Of a DNA stretch of 64,000 nt, positions 46,560 through 58,884 are shown one piece after another (positions within the stretch are counted from its first letter, which is position 1; each line of letters starts with the position of its first letter). The notes under the pieces were generated by a model. That model worked only from the letters and a program-made list of their open reading frames with translations. It ran no database searches and was not told the origin of the DNA. The position numbers and the translations under genes were made by a program. The stretch is from Tetmemena sp. SeJ-2015 (taxonomy: Eukaryota; Ciliophora; Spirotrichea; Sporadotrichida; Oxytrichidae): the NCBI GenBank assembly GCA_027382625.1, contig JAJKFJ010020898.1, positions 62,001-126,000 of the forward strand. Direction: 5' to 3'.

Positions 46560-47363
46560 AAATTAAAGAGGAATGATTAGTTGTAAAAAATATTCAATAA
46601 AAACTATGACTTTGGTTTTCTTCGTATTTTTATCCGTTAAGATTACAGTTTTTGGCTCCTGATATTGCTAGTAAAATTAACTTGATTCTTGGTTTGCAGC
46701 TTTATTTCTTTGAGTCCTGCTATTATGAGATTAGGCCAAGTTTATGGCAAATTTTAAAGAGTTTTTTGTTTAAATTATAATTTTTAAGTTGCCTAGACTT
46801 TGATCTTAAAAAGGAGTAGATGGAGCTTTTTAGCTTGGCTTCATTTACAAAAATAGTGTTTGGAATAAAATTTAATTCCGCAAACTTTTCAATCAATTTA
46901 TTTGCTCTATGTGAAAAAGAAGAAAAATATAATTTTAATTAACACGATTTTCTTTTATTTTAATGACTTTATTATATTTGCCTTATTTTAATTTTTTATT
47001 TAATCATAATTATTATAAATTCTAAGATTTTTTGAAAATCTAATTTCGTTTTTATCTAAAATTACGAATGTAAAAAAAAATTCGATAATTTAAAATGAAA
47101 CTTTTAATGCAGATTAAATGCCAATTTATGTGTGTGAAATTATGTTTTAATTAAATTATTCTATACTAGTTATTATTTGCTTTATTATAGAGCTTTAAAA
47201 CGGTAGGCTTAGAAATTATGCCTAATTTAGTGCAGTTCAAAAGCACTATGAATATTAATTATAGTATTCGTTTTATTCAGATAAAAAGAGGAGGAAGCTT
47301 AAGATAGTCATAATCTTGATGATTCCTTCTGATCATTTTTCCAGTCTTGATAATTCTTGGTTA
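46560..47363. other. Intergenic, AT-rich
   Basis: About 800 bp of very AT-rich DNA, including poly-A/T runs at 47060-47090. No gene. Confidence 0.5.
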
Positions 47364-50300
47364 TCAAATTATAAAATAGCAAAGGTTGTCGCCCTCTTCT
47401 TCTTGCATATTCCTCTAACTCAAATAATTGATTTCATCTTCTATTATGTCATCTATCTCGTCAAACATCATCTTCTATTGTGGACTTTTCTCCAAAGCAT
47501 CGTGCTAACTTTTACCTCTCTTGTATGATCGAGCTCTTGGCTTAGTGCTATGATCGATTGTAGATGAATTTATTCTACAATTTATCTGATAAGTGCCATC
47601 GTTATTACATTACTTATTCTCTAAGGTTTGGTTTGAAACTAAGGACTGCTGAGGGAAAATTGAGTCTAAGGGATTAATACTTTGGAGTGCGGTGAATAGA
47701 TTTCTTGCTTAAGGAATAAATTTTGACTCCTTAGAAGTGAAGTTTCCTGATTTTCGAGACCTATTCTCTGTAACATAGGAATCTTCCTACTATATTCAAG
47801 ATATAAAATTATGGCATGAGTTTAAACTAAAGCTTAGACTCTTCCAGATCGCAAATAGAAACCTAGCGTTAAACAAAATCACTCACTGTAAAATAAATTT
47901 TATCCTCCTTTAATTAAAAATCTCCTGCAGCTCCATCGAGATGACTCAAATTTACAGCATTCTTTGACTGTTTCGACTTAAGTCCAGCTTATATTTCTCT
48001 CTCTGTAAAAGACCCTTTGCTCTATCTATAGCTTACTCTGTTAGATCTAAGTCTTCTCATGGTATTTAATTCCATCTCCATGATTTCTTCAGGACTAGCT
48101 TGCAGTTGCGAAGCGATCTCCTCTAGAATAAAAAGATCTCTCTAGTTTTGCATCATCGTTCTAGAAATTCCTGAATTAGATCTTCCCATTCTATCATCCA
48201 ACTCTTACTCAATTATCGAATGATTCATCCTATGAATTTGCTCTTGATGTATGACTAAGGATGGAGATCTTATAGAAATTCTTCGGACGAAGCTGCCAGG
48301 TACTTCAGATTCTTCAATTTGTTGTTGGATTATTTCGTCTTCTATTTAATTTTAGTTCATTTCCATATCATCTTCTAACTCCTCTTAAATAGCTTCCTAG
48401 ATACCTTTAACTATCTAAATAATATCTATTAAAAATGACCTGCCATTTAAACGAAACTCATGAGCCTAGCAATCGGTTGTACTGCCGATTGATTATCAGA
48501 AATGTATTCTTAATGATGGCTCTCTGGAGTTAGATTCTTCCTAATAAAAAAATAGCATTTTCAATTTGATTCAATATTTCATGCTGCTGATTGTTTGCTC
48601 TTTCTCGATGAGAACTCATCCCTTAATTATTATATCTATAAGCTAACTTATTCAACATAAAAATTAGGGTGATGCAAGCTTTCATCAATTTTAATTGACT
48701 TTGTAGTTGCTTCATATGACAGATTAATGATTTTCAATCTAAAATCCTATCTACATAATGGGCAGTTGGCTTTGATTTTAATCCATTCAACTCCACACTC
48801 AGAGTGAAAGAAGTGCCTGTTATCGCATGCTAAGAAAACTATCTCCTCCCCTTCTTCATACTATCTCAGGCATATAGAACAACTTTCAGATGAGTCCACA
48901 TCCTTGATTAAATAATATTCTTTATTTGATAGTCTTTCCATCTATACTTGCATCTTGAGATACAGATTATTTCTTAGAGTGATTCCCTTATTCTTTTTCG
49001 ATAAAACTTTTCTCCATCGATGCTTTAGAGAATTTTTCTTTCTTTAGGAGAGAGATGTACCTGTCTAGATTTTTATTGAATTGATAAAGCTACTGCTAAT
49101 TCGTGATTTAATCTCCTTCAGATAAACTGTGAATCTTTAGTAGTAACAATTTAAATCCTTATTATATATTCATTGTAAGTTTAGATCTTAGAAAAGAAAT
49201 TCTCCCTCCAGGTTGAGCCTTGAAGGCGGATTGTCCTATCGTCTTTAATATATGTATAAACACGCACAATAATTATTAAGTCTTGCGTTATTGATACCGT
49301 TAATGACCCGTTATCGTCTAGTATTTAGGCACATCAGATAAAGTATAAAGCTGGCCATAACTATAAAGTACACCAATTGGATATATCCGATTATTATAGC
49401 GATCATCAAAAATGACAAATTAATTTGCCAGCAGAATATAATCATTATGAAGGTGTAAAGTCTATTTATGTCTGATAAATCATCCAATTTGCAAGAAACC
49501 TTCATATCGAATGTAAACAGCTTCACACTCCCATAAATAATCCAAGCTATTTGAAAAGGACTTAAAATCAGCAGCTTGAACATATTCACTGTGATATTAT
49601 TTATATTATTTAAAGAAGATCAAATAACTTTTTATGAGATAGAGTACTTAGAATTAGAGTGAACTGAGCATAGATAAATAACAGACTGCACAGTTTTTAT
49701 GATATAAACTGCCAAATAAGTGTACAGCCAAACTTTTAGAGCCTATCCACAGATGCTAGTGTCTATTTTAACGCTAAAGAGCATCAGAATCAGTAAAACA
49801 AAAATTAAAAGCAAATATTCGCATTTCTCAATTACGATATTTAAAACAGCAAAAACAACTGAGTTGATAGCGAGATCTCTTCTGACTGATCTTATTAAAT
49901 TTTATCTCTTTTAAGCTAGAGAGTACAATTCTGAGAACCCACTTTCTAACCCATCTCGATTATTTATATTAAGTTGCTAATTTTAATCCAACTCGTTTCT
50001 TAAAAGACTTCTCTAGTTAAATTATGATGCATTATAAACTTATTTTTCATAGTTTTAAGTGAAAGAAGGATGAATTCTTTAAAGTGCTCTTCCACTACCG
50101 TCTCTTCTGTCCTCAACAATTCTCTCCACCAGTTTTTTTTAAAAATACTATCTCTAAAAATTAATGTTCTCTTATGAATTGCTGAGTAATGTCAGCGGGA
50201 TATCTCTGTTCCCTGGCAAGTTGAATTTCTCTTTCTCTTCTTATTCTCCGACTAAAATAATTTAAAGGATAACTGAGCATTTTAGGTGAGAAAAAGCAAA

Positions 50301-50684
50301 GTTTAGACTTACCTATGAATTAATTCCAAATTTCTTTATAAAGTAGCTTGTCTGTAATTTGCTTGCCTGAGAGTGCTACTTCTTCCGTAGATGCCTCCAC
50401 CAGATCCCAAATATGGATTCCTAGTGTTTGATACGCTAACAAATCAAAAATTCTATAAAAACTATGCCCACCAATAAAACTAGGGCCTCAGCTTCTCATT
50501 CCAACTGCACCAATGCTATTTTTATATTATAGTGACTATTTTTTTAAAAAGTATTAAATCATTAATTTTTGTAGATAAATATTTTAAATATAGAATGTAA
50601 TCAAATATATTGCATAAATTAAAATGTTTCCTAAATACTGGAGAAATTATTATTGCTAGCAAAAGCTGTTTGTTGTCTTCCCAT
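47364..50684 (-). CDS. Multi-pass membrane RING-H2 E3 ligase
   Basis: ATG 50684 (MGRQQTAFASNNNFSSI) to a tentative TGA 47364-47366. The first ~120 residues are soluble. Then come several hydrophobic segments from about 49920 to 49310 (for example KLLILSPFQIAWIIYGSVKL; FIMIIFCWQINLSFLMIAII). Next is a canonical RING-H2 at 48890-48740: CSICLRQYEEGEE, CDNRHFFHSECGVEWI, NCPLCR. A long acidic Gln/Glu/Ser-rich tail follows (EELEDDMEMNQNQIEDEIIQ). Membrane RING-H2 ligases of this layout are abundant in ciliates; the substrate is unknown. One intron and one IES are resolved, others remain near 49260-49000, 48640 and 47490. Confidence 0.78.
50252..50312 (-). other. Spliceosomal intron, 61 bp
   Basis: Minus strand GTAAGT...TTATTTTAG. 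Removal joins YKEIWNQFI to VGEQEEKEKFNLPGN. Confidence 0.78.
50512..50633 (-). other. IES, pointer ATT
   Basis: 122 bp; excision joins NNNFSSI to GAVGMRSQGPSFIGG. The pointer is short, so edges are approximate. Confidence 0.65.
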
Positions 50685-51517
50685 TCGATAAGCGTGAATA
50701 AACATCTTTCCTTTTTTTATTTAAAGTAAGTTGATCTTCAAGAATTCCTTGCAATTTTAAGGTTCTAAGTCTCCTTAGTTATTCTCTGAACAAAAGCTTT
50801 ATTTTAATTAAGAAATATTATTATTTCTCATCATAACTCTATAACTTAAATATAATTTCATAGCAAGGAAATTAAAAAATTTTAATTATTGATAGCAGAA
50901 TTACTATAAATTAGCTGATGATAAATCACAGTAGATCACTCCATCTTACGATTTCGATAATAATTGAAAGAGTAGTAATTTTTTACTTAAATAAATCCTT
51001 ATTTAAAGTTAAAAAGTTAATCACTTATTAGTTCTGCGCATATTTGCAATTTTTAAGATTTCCTCTGTGTAGCTAACTTAAATAAAAATTTTTATTTTAG
51101 TTTAGAGTTTAAAATATTACTCTGTGTATACTTTAATAAAGTCATTCTTCTTTAAAAATGTTAAAAATATTCGTATTATTTATTTATAATTGGGTACATT
51201 TATAAAAGCGTTTTTAATATATTTGACCCTTTCAAATGATAATAGGATAGATGAAATTTATTTTAGTTAAATTTGGTGTTTCTATATTTATAATTAAGAT
51301 CTCTGTGATTTGACAAGTATCATAATTTAAATATAATTTTGTAAAAAAATTCTTTAAAATTTGATTAAGTGGAGTGATAGAGATAATAAAATTACAGAAC
51401 GTAATATTCAGTTGCATTATTTCAAGAGTCATATACTCAAAATTATAACCTAATTTTTTTTAAAGTCTTAATCTAAAACTGAACAGAATCATGGAGTAAG
51501 TAAAGATTATTATCTCT
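50685..51517. other. Intergenic, AT-rich
   Basis: About 830 bp with no trustworthy coding frame. A 66-codon frame at 51232-51432 has AT-driven composition (Ile/Asn/Leu) and is not believed. Confidence 0.5.
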
Positions 51518-52904
51518 TCAAATAATTATATCCTCAGGAAAAAAAGCGTTTAAAAGATATTTTTCATTTATTAAATTCAAATTAGAATTACTTATATTTT
51601 TCTTTGTATAAGTGCGATCAATAAGGTGAGTTGGCTGTCCTTCTTCAGTAGTCCTTTTGTATTGATAGTGTTAGTGAGCCATTGGTGGCATCTACGTGAA
51701 AGTTGAAGGTTGTCCATGAGTGTAGGATGGAAATATTTTAGTGAAGGTGTCCCTCATCTTCAGTTTCTTGTTGAAAGAATGCATAGTAGAGTTCATTTGC
51801 AAATGGGGACTGAAATGACGTGCAGCAGGGGATAAATACAATAAATAATGGGAGTTGTCATAAAACGACTTCATAAACTGACCATTTGATTCAACTTCAT
51901 TCTGCCTTTCCTGATTAAATATCTACCACTTAACTAACTTAAAATTAATTTTCAGGGAAATTAAGGAACCCTATAAGCCTATGAAGTATGCTGCTAAAAA
52001 TGGTCAAAGTTAAATAATTATTTCAAGATCAATTTCTCCCCGATTAGTTCTTAATTTTAATTTTAAATAAAATATTGTCTTAGCCTTGCTCATTTTAAAT
52101 GTCGCAATAAAAGTATGCTGATTAAGACTACATAAATGATTTTAGAAAATCAATAACTAGATTTTTTAAATTCATAAATTTCACTTTTGCACATATAGGC
52201 TTCCTCAAGATAGTCATTTCAAACATTAATCCCACCCTACTTGTTTTGTAACATTCAATCAGGAAATTATAGAAATACTCACATGAATTAATGCAAAGTA
52301 ATAAAGGTAATTACAAAACTATTTGATGAAATGGCAGCTTATTTAAGAAAGCCATTAAATAAGAATTTAATTCTAATTATTGTATCATAGACATATCCAC
52401 TTTTTCAATCCTTATTTAGGATATCTAAAACTATATCTATTTAATAATTTTTAAAGAGCATCTAAAAATTAATGATTATCGAGGAAGCTAGGTTAGTTGA
52501 ATGATTATCCTCTCCTATGAGGAAATCCACTTCTTCTGCTAGCAGCACTGTTTTTATTCTCTCCTTCTTTGATTAAATAGTTTATTATAAAATTGGATTT
52601 AAAATTAGGTCTTCGACTAATTTAGTTGAAACTGAATCCGCTCCTCTAGAAGTGCCCTTTATGCTCATCATTTTCCCGTTATTGTTAAAAATTACTCCAT
52701 CTAAAATATCAATGAATTAGCATATGTATGTAATATATTTTCATATCTTCCATTTAATTGAAATATGATTTAATTAATCTGCATTGGCGTCAATTGTTTG
52801 ATTTAATCTGTGACGATAAAGATTTTGTGCTTAGTTGCCGCCTCTCTAGATATTTGCCTCATCACCGATACTCCTGTACCGATCCTTGTTTTCTGTTCTG
52901 CCAT
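51518..52904 (-). CDS. Unknown protein, Ser/Gln-rich, fragmented
   Basis: Three coding-like segments on the minus strand. 52904-52750 has two overlapping open frames (MAEQKTRIGTGVSVMRQISR, or RYRSIGDEANIQRGGNQAQN). 52720-52480 reads KMMSIKGTSRGADSVSTKLV and then NSAASRRSGFPHRRGQSFNQ in a shifted frame. 51925-51518 reads FMKSFYDNSHYLLYLSPAAR, TFTKIFPSYTHGQPSTFTQM, ending at TGA 51518-51520. The joins are not resolved; about 500 bp of AT-rich DNA lies between segments two and three. No family recognised. Confidence 0.45.
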
Positions 52905-53909
52905 CCTCTTTCCTTTAGTATAACTTATCAAATATATACAAACAAAAAGGAAATTTAGGTTTAAATCGTTGGCGAGATCATTGTTAATTTAGTAGTCTGC
53001 TTTAATGCTGCGAAGAAATAATTATAATTTATACTTATAAGACGATTATTTTAGGCACTCGAATCTTTGTTTAAGCTTTTATTTAAATATGTTTAAACAA
53101 ATACATATATTCAATTCATTTTAATCAAATTTTATTAAAAGAGCAAGCATCTTATAATCTTCAATCTGTATTCTAGTCAAAAATAATCAAAATATGATAA
53201 ATTAGTGAAAAACTTAAAATCTAAAAAAATATTTTTACGTATTACAAAGATTTTTATTTAAAAAGCTTTTATTCAAGTTGACTATTTATTATCCTGTAGT
53301 GCTCATGCGGTCCCTAGAACCAACACCATCTCTAACCTAATTAGACTGTTACCTAAATTAAGACATAGTTGATTCTTGAGGATATTTATTATAAAGCAAT
53401 TAATTTATTTTATTCTACTACTAACTCCACTTATACAAAAAGTTCAATCTTATTTTAATTTTAGACCATATCTTTTGCAAATATTTTTTATATAATAAAA
53501 GATACTCAAATAGATCAACTTAAAAATATTTTAAAAGTAATTTTATAGAATTTTTTCTCAATTTGAGCATTAGAAATGTACAATAAAAATATTTAGGAAA
53601 ACAATAAAATGTGATCAGAATGAGAATTAATTTTTGCATGATCAAAGATTTTAAATCCATTTATAGATTTACATATCATTTATTTCTTTGTTTTAGGGAA
53701 TCTATTTAGTAAATGCCTTATCTTTGAATGCAAAATTTAAAATATTAAAATTAAGATCAACGAATAAAATTTCCTTTCAATATCTTCTCAAATAAAAATA
53801 TAACTACCATGGAATTAGACAATTCTTCTTAAGGTTTCAGCATCTAATGAAAAGCTAATGACCATCTGACGTTGGGGCATTTATTATTTTGTAATTTTGA
53901 TTAGCTCCT
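52905..53909. other. Intergenic, AT-rich
   Basis: About 1 kb, one of the most AT-rich stretches in the window. No gene or repeat recognised. Confidence 0.5.
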
Positions 53910-56900
53910 TCACTTCTTTATTTCTTCAAAGATTATTAATGAGGACTGCTTTGTAGAGGAGATTTCCCAGTTCCAATCTATTGTTTATTTCTCAAGAGGT
54001 GATTTGAGAATCTCTTCTCTAAAAGGCCATCTACCCCCTGATCTTTTATTTAAGTATATTATTTTTCTCATATTTGAATAATTATGTTTTGTGATTAATA
54101 AAGAGAAAATAGCATATGGAGAAATTTTTTTATCATTATTAAATAATAATATGATTTAATCTTCTTCCTTCTACTTTACCTTTGTAGAATGAGATTTCAA
54201 ATTACTCAATGAAGGAATTTAGCTATGCTTAGCGTTTAAAGACTCAGCATGTGGTGATCTTTATTGATTAATTTATTTGACTTCCTCCTTCTATTCTTAG
54301 GAAAAAAATTATTGCAAGTCAAGATTAAGATGTCCCTCAGTTTAAATTTAAGGATCTGATCTATTTGAAACACCATTCATTATCTTTTGAGATGGCTTTT
54401 GCTTTTATGAAATGAGTATTGTTGAATATTTCGATGATCTGTTCGACTGATTATGTTTCTCTTATTCAATCTAGTTAGATGCAATAATTTTGAGGTTTTA
54501 ATTTTAGACATTTTCAATATCTTTTTCTAGATGATCAATTATAGGATTGAGATTTCTGCCACTAGACAAAAGGTTTCCTTTATTCTTTTTATCTAAGAGT
54601 TTTGAAGAAGCATCGATTTGAGTATCTTAATTTTAGAGCTGATGATTTTACCTCACATCTTTTTAGATAAAATTATTTCCCAAATGGCATCTAGGATCTC
54701 CAATGTTAGACAATTCTTTCAACTTTTTGTTTATATCCTTCTTCTATATAGGATGATCTAAATCCCTTTTCTCCTAATGGTTATACAGCTGTTATGATGC
54801 CAAATTTTCCTTATTTTGTAGATTAGATTTACTGCCCTCTTGTACTTTAGCTTCATTTTGAGTAGCATCTATATTTTTTCTTTCCTGATTAATTATAAAG
54901 TAGTAAATATGAAATTTGTTAACAATTACAGTTTTAAAGAGCTTGCAGCTAGTGCCTTAGCTTTTAAGCCTAGTAATTTTGCTTAGGGGTAATTTTGGTT
55001 TAAGCGCGGAGAAGTTATTGAATCATTTCAAATCTCTTCGCTGCAGAAGCATTTAAAGCAGTCAACTTGCTATCAATTCAATAAATATTTTTATAATTAA
55101 AATTTAATCCCTATCTGATATATTGATAAGGGAGAAAGAAAAAGGCACTTATAAAATTTAAGATAAAACGAATATGACATATGAATGTAATATACTTTAG
55201 GTTGCTTAGGAGTGAGAAATATTCCTATCTTTTTTGACTTGTCAAGAATTATAAGAGACCCATCATTGAAATGAGCTTAAATTTACTCATTAGACATCAC
55301 AAATAACATGCATTTTTCGTCTTGCATGCATTGACGCACAAATGTTAATTGCTTATTCTCCTAAGAAAATTACTCTTAGTTTATATTCTCCAGGTACAAA
55401 ATATAATAATAACTTGCAAATTTAATCTATAAAGTAGTAGGGAAGAATTTTATCACTCTATTACTCTTCCATGATTCTGATATGGCTTTTAAACTATTGC
55501 AGTAATGCGTATTTCTTTTAAAGCTGTCGAGTTAACCCTTAAATGTTGCTTGCCGAGTATACTTGACCAATTTCCTTTCTTGCAGAGAAGCCCAAATTTT
55601 TAGAATAAGGATAAGGACTTGGCTAATTATTTGGCAAGAAAATATACTGCTCATTATTCTATTGAGATTAGCTCTGCATAATGATTGTTGCATCATTAAA
55701 AAGTACACCAAAATCCCCATTAGTGAATAAAATCATATCAAGTTTTATGTATAAGTAATGAACTTATAACCAATTCCATACTTTTAAGAATAGTCAGCCC
55801 ATCTTTGTACTACAACAAGTTCTTGCATAACTTCGAGTTCTAATATTTTAAGTTCCAAGTTTTCCTCAAGATATTAAAGCTTAATTTTCTCTTCCTAATT
55901 CTTAAAGTCTTTTGAATTAATTTTTGATGGCTAGATTTTCTAGTTTAAAGCTTTTTTGATTACTATATTCGCTTCCTCTGAAGCTTTCGGAAGTATCCTT
56001 TAATGATTTTCAATGTTTTAATGTTACTATTGATTTGAATTGAGTTTCTCAAATTGCCTAATGAAGTCTTGACTTGGTGGCTCATTGAGACAATATAGGG
56101 GTAGTTCTGGAGGCATGATTATTTAGGACTGAAAGAATGAATGAGAGAGTATTTAGTCTAGAGATGGGCGCATAGATGGCTCTCTCTGTAGAATGAGTGT
56201 AATAACGTCCATGAACTCATAGCTCAGAGGTAGCTAGTTCTGCTTCTTCCTTGTTGTCTCATTTGGAAACACATAACTTTAGAAACACTAATTCTTATAA
56301 TAACTGACGCTCTTGATTTTCTTGTATGTATCCTCCACAACTGGAGTCTCAAAGGGAGGTCTTCCTACGACTAGAGTATACATTATAACACCTAAAGCCC
56401 AAACATCTGCAGCAAAAGAGTAGCCACACATCTTCGGCTCAGGCGAATTCATGTTCTCTTGAGCTGCCATCAAGATTTCTGGATTAAATAAGAAAGTTTA
56501 GTTGATAAGAATGGAGCCATGTAATTAGGAGTTCCGCAAATTGAAGACCTAAAATCTATCTCTTATTGTAGCTGAACAGCTAATCCAAAATCTCCAATTT
56601 TAAGTTGCATCTAATGATCCAAGAATAAGTTACCTAACTTTAAATCTCTATGCAACACATTTAGCTTTAAAAATGAAAGCATGTTTTACCATTTGATGAC
56701 TAAAAACATTTAATTTGAATTGTAGGGCTTGCTATGCATGTGTTTGAGGCCTTCTATTAGCTACTTGGAATAATACCTCACTTCAAATTCTGTGAGCCAC
56801 CATCTTCTCCTCATCAAATCTGCTAAAGTTTGATTCTCGCACAACTAATTAAATCATTTAGCTATTTGACTAAACAACTCAAGTAACATGTAAACATTTG

Positions 56901-57066
56901 CTTCATCCTCAAAGAAGTGGTGGAATGTAACTATGTGAGGATGGTTGAGTTGTCGATGTAGCTGAATCTCAGATTGAATCTTCTGTCTCTTTCTTAACTT
57001 CTAGAGGGTTTACTTATCAATCACCTTTCCTGCAAGTGTCTGCTTTGTTTCGCCACTTACAAACTC
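53910..57066 (-). CDS. Polo-like kinase, N-terminus not found
   Basis: Coding begins abruptly at EFVSGETKQTLAGKVIDKQ (57066), containing the beta-3 Lys (AGK). It continues through HRQLNHPHIVTFHHFFEDEA, LNVLHRDLKLGNLFLD, KIGDFGLAV, CGTPNYMAPEIL and the PLK-type YTLVVGRPPFETPVVEDTY, then REPSMRPSLDQILSHSFF. Polo boxes follow: WADYSQKYGIGYKFTNGDFG then VLFNDATIIMQS (box 1); CMLFVMSNEQIQAHFNDGSL (box 2). A ~300-residue Lys/Gln/Ser-rich tail continues to TGA 53910-53912, possibly a separate gene. The glycine-rich loop expected before EFVSG is absent. PLKs drive mitosis and basal-body duplication. Confidence 0.88.
55724..55758 (-). other. IES in polo box 1, pointer TTCA
   Basis: 35 bp; excision gives YGIGYKFTNGDFGVLFND. 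Confidence 0.85.
56480..56511 (-). other. IES in kinase domain, pointer TCCA
   Basis: 32 bp; excision restores GTPNYMAPEILMAAQ, the activation-segment APE motif. Confidence 0.87.
56841..56873 (-). other. IES in kinase domain, pointer AGTTGT
   Basis: 33 bp; excision gives YMLLELCENQTLADLMRR. Confidence 0.85.
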
Positions 57067-57120
57067 ATTTCAAACACATTTAACAGAAATGATTAGAACC
57101 TTATTAGATAAAGCAATTAA

Positions 57121-58593
57121 TTTTAGTTGGGCTACCTCTGAATTAGAAATTTAACAAGCCAAAAGTTGGTCAGAGACGGTCTCAAAACCTTTGAATTGTC
57201 CATCCAGAGTGAAGGTCGCTAGCTGATAAGTAAGAGTGCTGAGAATTCCAATCTCTTGATCCTCGTAGCCAAAACTCACTCTCATTTTTACTCTCTTCTC
57301 TTGACTCAAAACTTCGTTTGCATTTCTAGAGTAAACTTTTATATGAGAATTCATTTGAGGTCAATAAATTAATTCTTATATTTAGTAAAGCCAAGGGAAA
57401 CCAACTTTCCAGCCGTTGTCCTCATAAAAGGTATTTGCAAGTGTTGAAGACTGGGTATTGACGATGTTTTTGAAGAGAGAGCATACAATAGTTCTCTCAT
57501 CATAGAGTTATTCAAGTTTAATAGAGTTTATACTTTAGCAATCAGCGAATAAATATCCTAATACAGGACACAAAGATTGGCTAATACTTAGCATTTTCTT
57601 GGGTTTCCATACTCTTGACAACCTACTGCCGCATCATAGTAGAGATAGTTGTAAGTGTCAGAAATTACTACCGTCACTTGTCCAAGACTACCCCCTCCTG
57701 TCTCAACATAGTTGTAGTTTATTGTCCTTGCGTTTTCTAATGGATAATTTGTTCTCACCTAGGTCACATCAGTATTCAGCAAACACATCGCTCCAGAATA
57801 ACATTAAAAAATTATTCTAAAGTTTAGTAATGCTTAGAGAAAATTTTAAGAAGTGGTCCATTAGGCAGTTTAGCAAGCACAAGTCCATGGAGTAGTTGTT
57901 GGTGTATATACTTATCCTTCATAAGGGCATACGTCGCAAGTATAGATCGGCCTATTGTTTGGGCCTGCATACTGTAGACCTGTATCATTACAAGCAACGC
58001 AGGTTTTAGCAGTGAGGAAATTATTAAGATCATCTCTCTCCACGACTCTCTAGTAGAGTGGGCAGATGCAGTCCTTGTAAGTGCTTGAAAATGTTGCGCT
58101 GCCTGAACATCCCAGGCATTGAGACAAATCTCGAGTCGCACCTGTATTCTAAAAATAAAGACATAGTGGTCGATGTCATCTCTGCACAGGGTACACAAGT
58201 TGGGAAAAAGTTATCTAGAGTTGTTTGATCTACATAGTACCCAACGTCACAAATACAAGTAATCTAAAATTTATATATAAAGGCTTTGTAATGAAACTAT
58301 AAATATTTTGGATGCAATTATAGTTTTTAAAATAAATAAGATGTTATATTTAAGTCTCTAAGAAAGGAGATTAAAGTCTTAAAATGTTTACTATTTGAAT
58401 TTGGAACCATATTAGTGGGACAATTGCTGCAAGCGAGGGTTGAAGAATCAAAGTACTAAACAGAGGTGCACTAAGTTGAAGTACTTGAAGTAGTGAGTTG
58501 CGCATTAATGCTACTCACCATGAAGAAGAGCAACAAAGTTATCCCTCCTTATAGAATGATACACTATCTCTTGGTCATCTATTTCAAAATCAT
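57121..58593 (-). CDS. Meckelin (TMEM67)-like, N-terminal half only
   Basis: ATG 58593 opens a signal peptide (MILKQMTKRQCIILQGG...SSINAQ), then a Cys-rich region of CxxC units (TLACSNCPTNM, CLGCSGSATF, CICPLYQRVV, TCVACNDTGL, CDVCPYEGQ), then the meckelin-specific stretch YDAAVGCQEYGNPRKCQVLA and GWKVGFPWLYQIQELIY. The last clear residues are FETVSDQLLAC near 57151. Meckelin is a ciliary transition-zone membrane protein (Meckel-Gruber/Joubert complex). The rest of the ectodomain, the transmembrane helices and the cytosolic tail are missing from this place and were not found elsewhere in the window. One IES is resolved. Confidence 0.8.
58142..58181 (-). other. IES in meckelin, pointer CAG
   Basis: 40 bp; excision joins FFPTCVPCAG to ATRDLSQCLGCSG. 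Confidence 0.78.
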
Positions 58594-58884
58594 GTAAATA
58601 TATTTTGAGTTGGAAAAGAGGGCTGATCTAGCTCTAATTTAAATTGCTCCCTTTTTAATTTGAATTTAAATTATTCCTTTAGAATTTATAATTATACCCA
58701 TATTAAATTAGAAGTTATAATCTTGGACCTGTGATGTCGTACTAAAGTAGGTGTGGAGTTGCTCATTAGATTTATTTAGCCAATCTGATTAATTAAATTC
58801 CTTTAAATATAATTACACTCATAAGAGATAGTGTGGCTAGATATTTTTAAATAAATAAGCTTTAAAATTTGAATCAAATTTAAA
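58594..58884. other. Divergent intergenic region
   Basis: About 290 bp between the meckelin start and the NDC80 start; AT-rich, no signals recognised. Confidence 0.5.

Noticed and set aside
51232..51432. 66-residue minus-strand frame
   Set aside because: Ile/Asn/Leu/Phe-dominated translation of extremely AT-rich DNA with no coding bias.
53800..54700. A + strand gene (several open stretches)
   Set aside because: The minus strand is open for over 240 codons with Gln/Ser/Lys-rich coding character continuing the PLK tail, whereas the + strand has frequent TGA.
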